DNA of 64,000 bases from Polaribacter glomeratus (GTDB lineage Bacteria; Bacteroidota; Bacteroidia; Flavobacteriales; Flavobacteriaceae), in contig NZ_MSCM01000001.1 of NCBI RefSeq assembly GCF_002954665.1, positions 1,179,714 through 1,243,713 on the forward strand, written 5' to 3'. The position numbers and the translations under genes were made by a program. This document shows positions 63,817 through 64,000 of this stretch, piece after piece. The notes under the pieces were generated by a model. That model worked only from the letters and a program-made list of their open reading frames with translations. It was not told the DNA's origin and searched no databases. Position 1 is the stretch's first letter. Every line of letters starts with the position of its first letter.

Positions 63817-64000
63817 TTATTTTTTTATGGTAAAATAAAAAGTAGTTCCTTTATTTATTTCTGATTCAAGCCAAACTTCACCTTTATAAATATCTACAAT
63901 CTTTTTTACGATAGACAACCCTATTCCAGATGAATTTTTTTCTTTTTTTAATGATTGGAATATTTTAAAAATACTATCAAAATGTCTTTTTTGAATGCCA
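63817..64000 (-). CDS. Histidine kinase, C-terminal end (partial at window edge)
   Basis: The last about 60 codons of a minus-strand gene that continues beyond position 64000. The frame reads FDSIFKIFQSLKKEKNSS, then GIGLSIVKKIVDIYKG, then EVWLESEINKGTTFYFTIKK and stop. 'FKIFQ' plus 'GIGLSIVKKIV' are the F and G2 boxes of a HATPase domain, and 'GTTFYFTI' is the usual kinase C-terminus. It precedes the LytTR regulator and is its likely partner. Confidence 0.88.
   Translation of the reverse strand, partial: GIQKRHFDSIFKIFQSLKKEKNSSGIGLSIVKKIVDIYKGEVWLESEINKGTTFYFTIKK

Noticed and set aside
1..64000. CRISPR arrays, tRNA or rRNA genes, insertion sequences and prophage
   Set aside because: No regularly spaced direct repeats, cloverleaf-like segments, transposase frames or phage structural genes were seen by reading both strands.

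Overview
The window looks like a chromosomal segment of a marine member of the Flavobacteriaceae (Bacteroidota), close in style to Polaribacter or Tenacibaculum. The reasons are: a very low GC content; Bacteroidota-type promoters (TTTG-N19-TAnnTTTG is seen exactly twice); TonB-dependent receptors with a carboxypeptidase-like N-terminal extension; bacillithiol synthesis (bshA); a split transketolase; DUF6090, DUF4856, DUF3810 and DUF937 proteins; and an OstA-like protein. The genus is an inference. No tRNA, rRNA, CRISPR array, insertion sequence or prophage was seen.

Layout. 1-5 kb: a partial exported metalloprotease, a hotdog thioesterase, a MATE transporter and DUF2461 and DUF1853 proteins. 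5-9.3 kb: a leftward MacAB-like operon (ATPase, two permeases, adaptor). 9.5-13.1 kb: DCC oxidoreductase, small membrane protein, HAD phosphatase, a decayed DUF6090 gene and a class C beta-lactamase-like hydrolase. 13.1-16.7 kb: two dicarboxylate/amino-acid symporters around a sulfurtransferase. 16.8-22.8 kb: DUF937, bshA, the N-terminal transketolase subunit, an exported protein of the family often labelled asparagine synthetase B, and dnaB. 23-28.4 kb: DUF3810 protease and two exported amidohydrolases. 29.2-36.3 kb: SpoU methyltransferase, polyphosphate glucokinase, M48 protease, RelA/SpoT, a Fur-family regulator and purA.

36.3-43.1 kb is a nitrite/nitric-oxide locus. Leftward it encodes a NirK copper nitrite reductase with a fused cytochrome c, a NirV-like protein, a SCO copper protein, the RIC iron-sulfur repair protein and an outer-membrane barrel. 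Rightward it encodes an Rrf2 regulator with a probable Fe-S site and a polytopic membrane protein. The divergent intergenic region holds two perfect dyads placed as an activator site for nirK and an operator for rrf2.

43-51 kb: PLP decarboxylase, OstA-like protein, class III aminotransferase, Rid-fold lipoprotein, NTF2-like protein, a DUF6090 gene broken by two in-frame stops, and a PAS-LuxR regulator. 51.2-62 kb: guaB, then an iron-uptake locus. A leftward operon (DUF4856 lipoprotein, imelysin, HTTM/vitamin-K-carboxylase-like membrane protein, TonB receptor) faces a rightward FecA-like TonB receptor. Both promoters carry the same 13-bp dyad (TTATTCTAAATAA) exactly 2 nt upstream of the -33 box, so the two units are probably one regulon, plausibly under the Fur homologue at 34.5 kb. 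The window ends with a short glycosyltransferase-like protein, a LytTR response regulator and the C-terminal end of a histidine kinase.

The strongest candidates for follow-up are the iron locus with its matched promoters and carboxylase-like membrane protein, the nirK/rrf2 regulatory region, and the SSB-like acidic C-terminal tip on DnaB.
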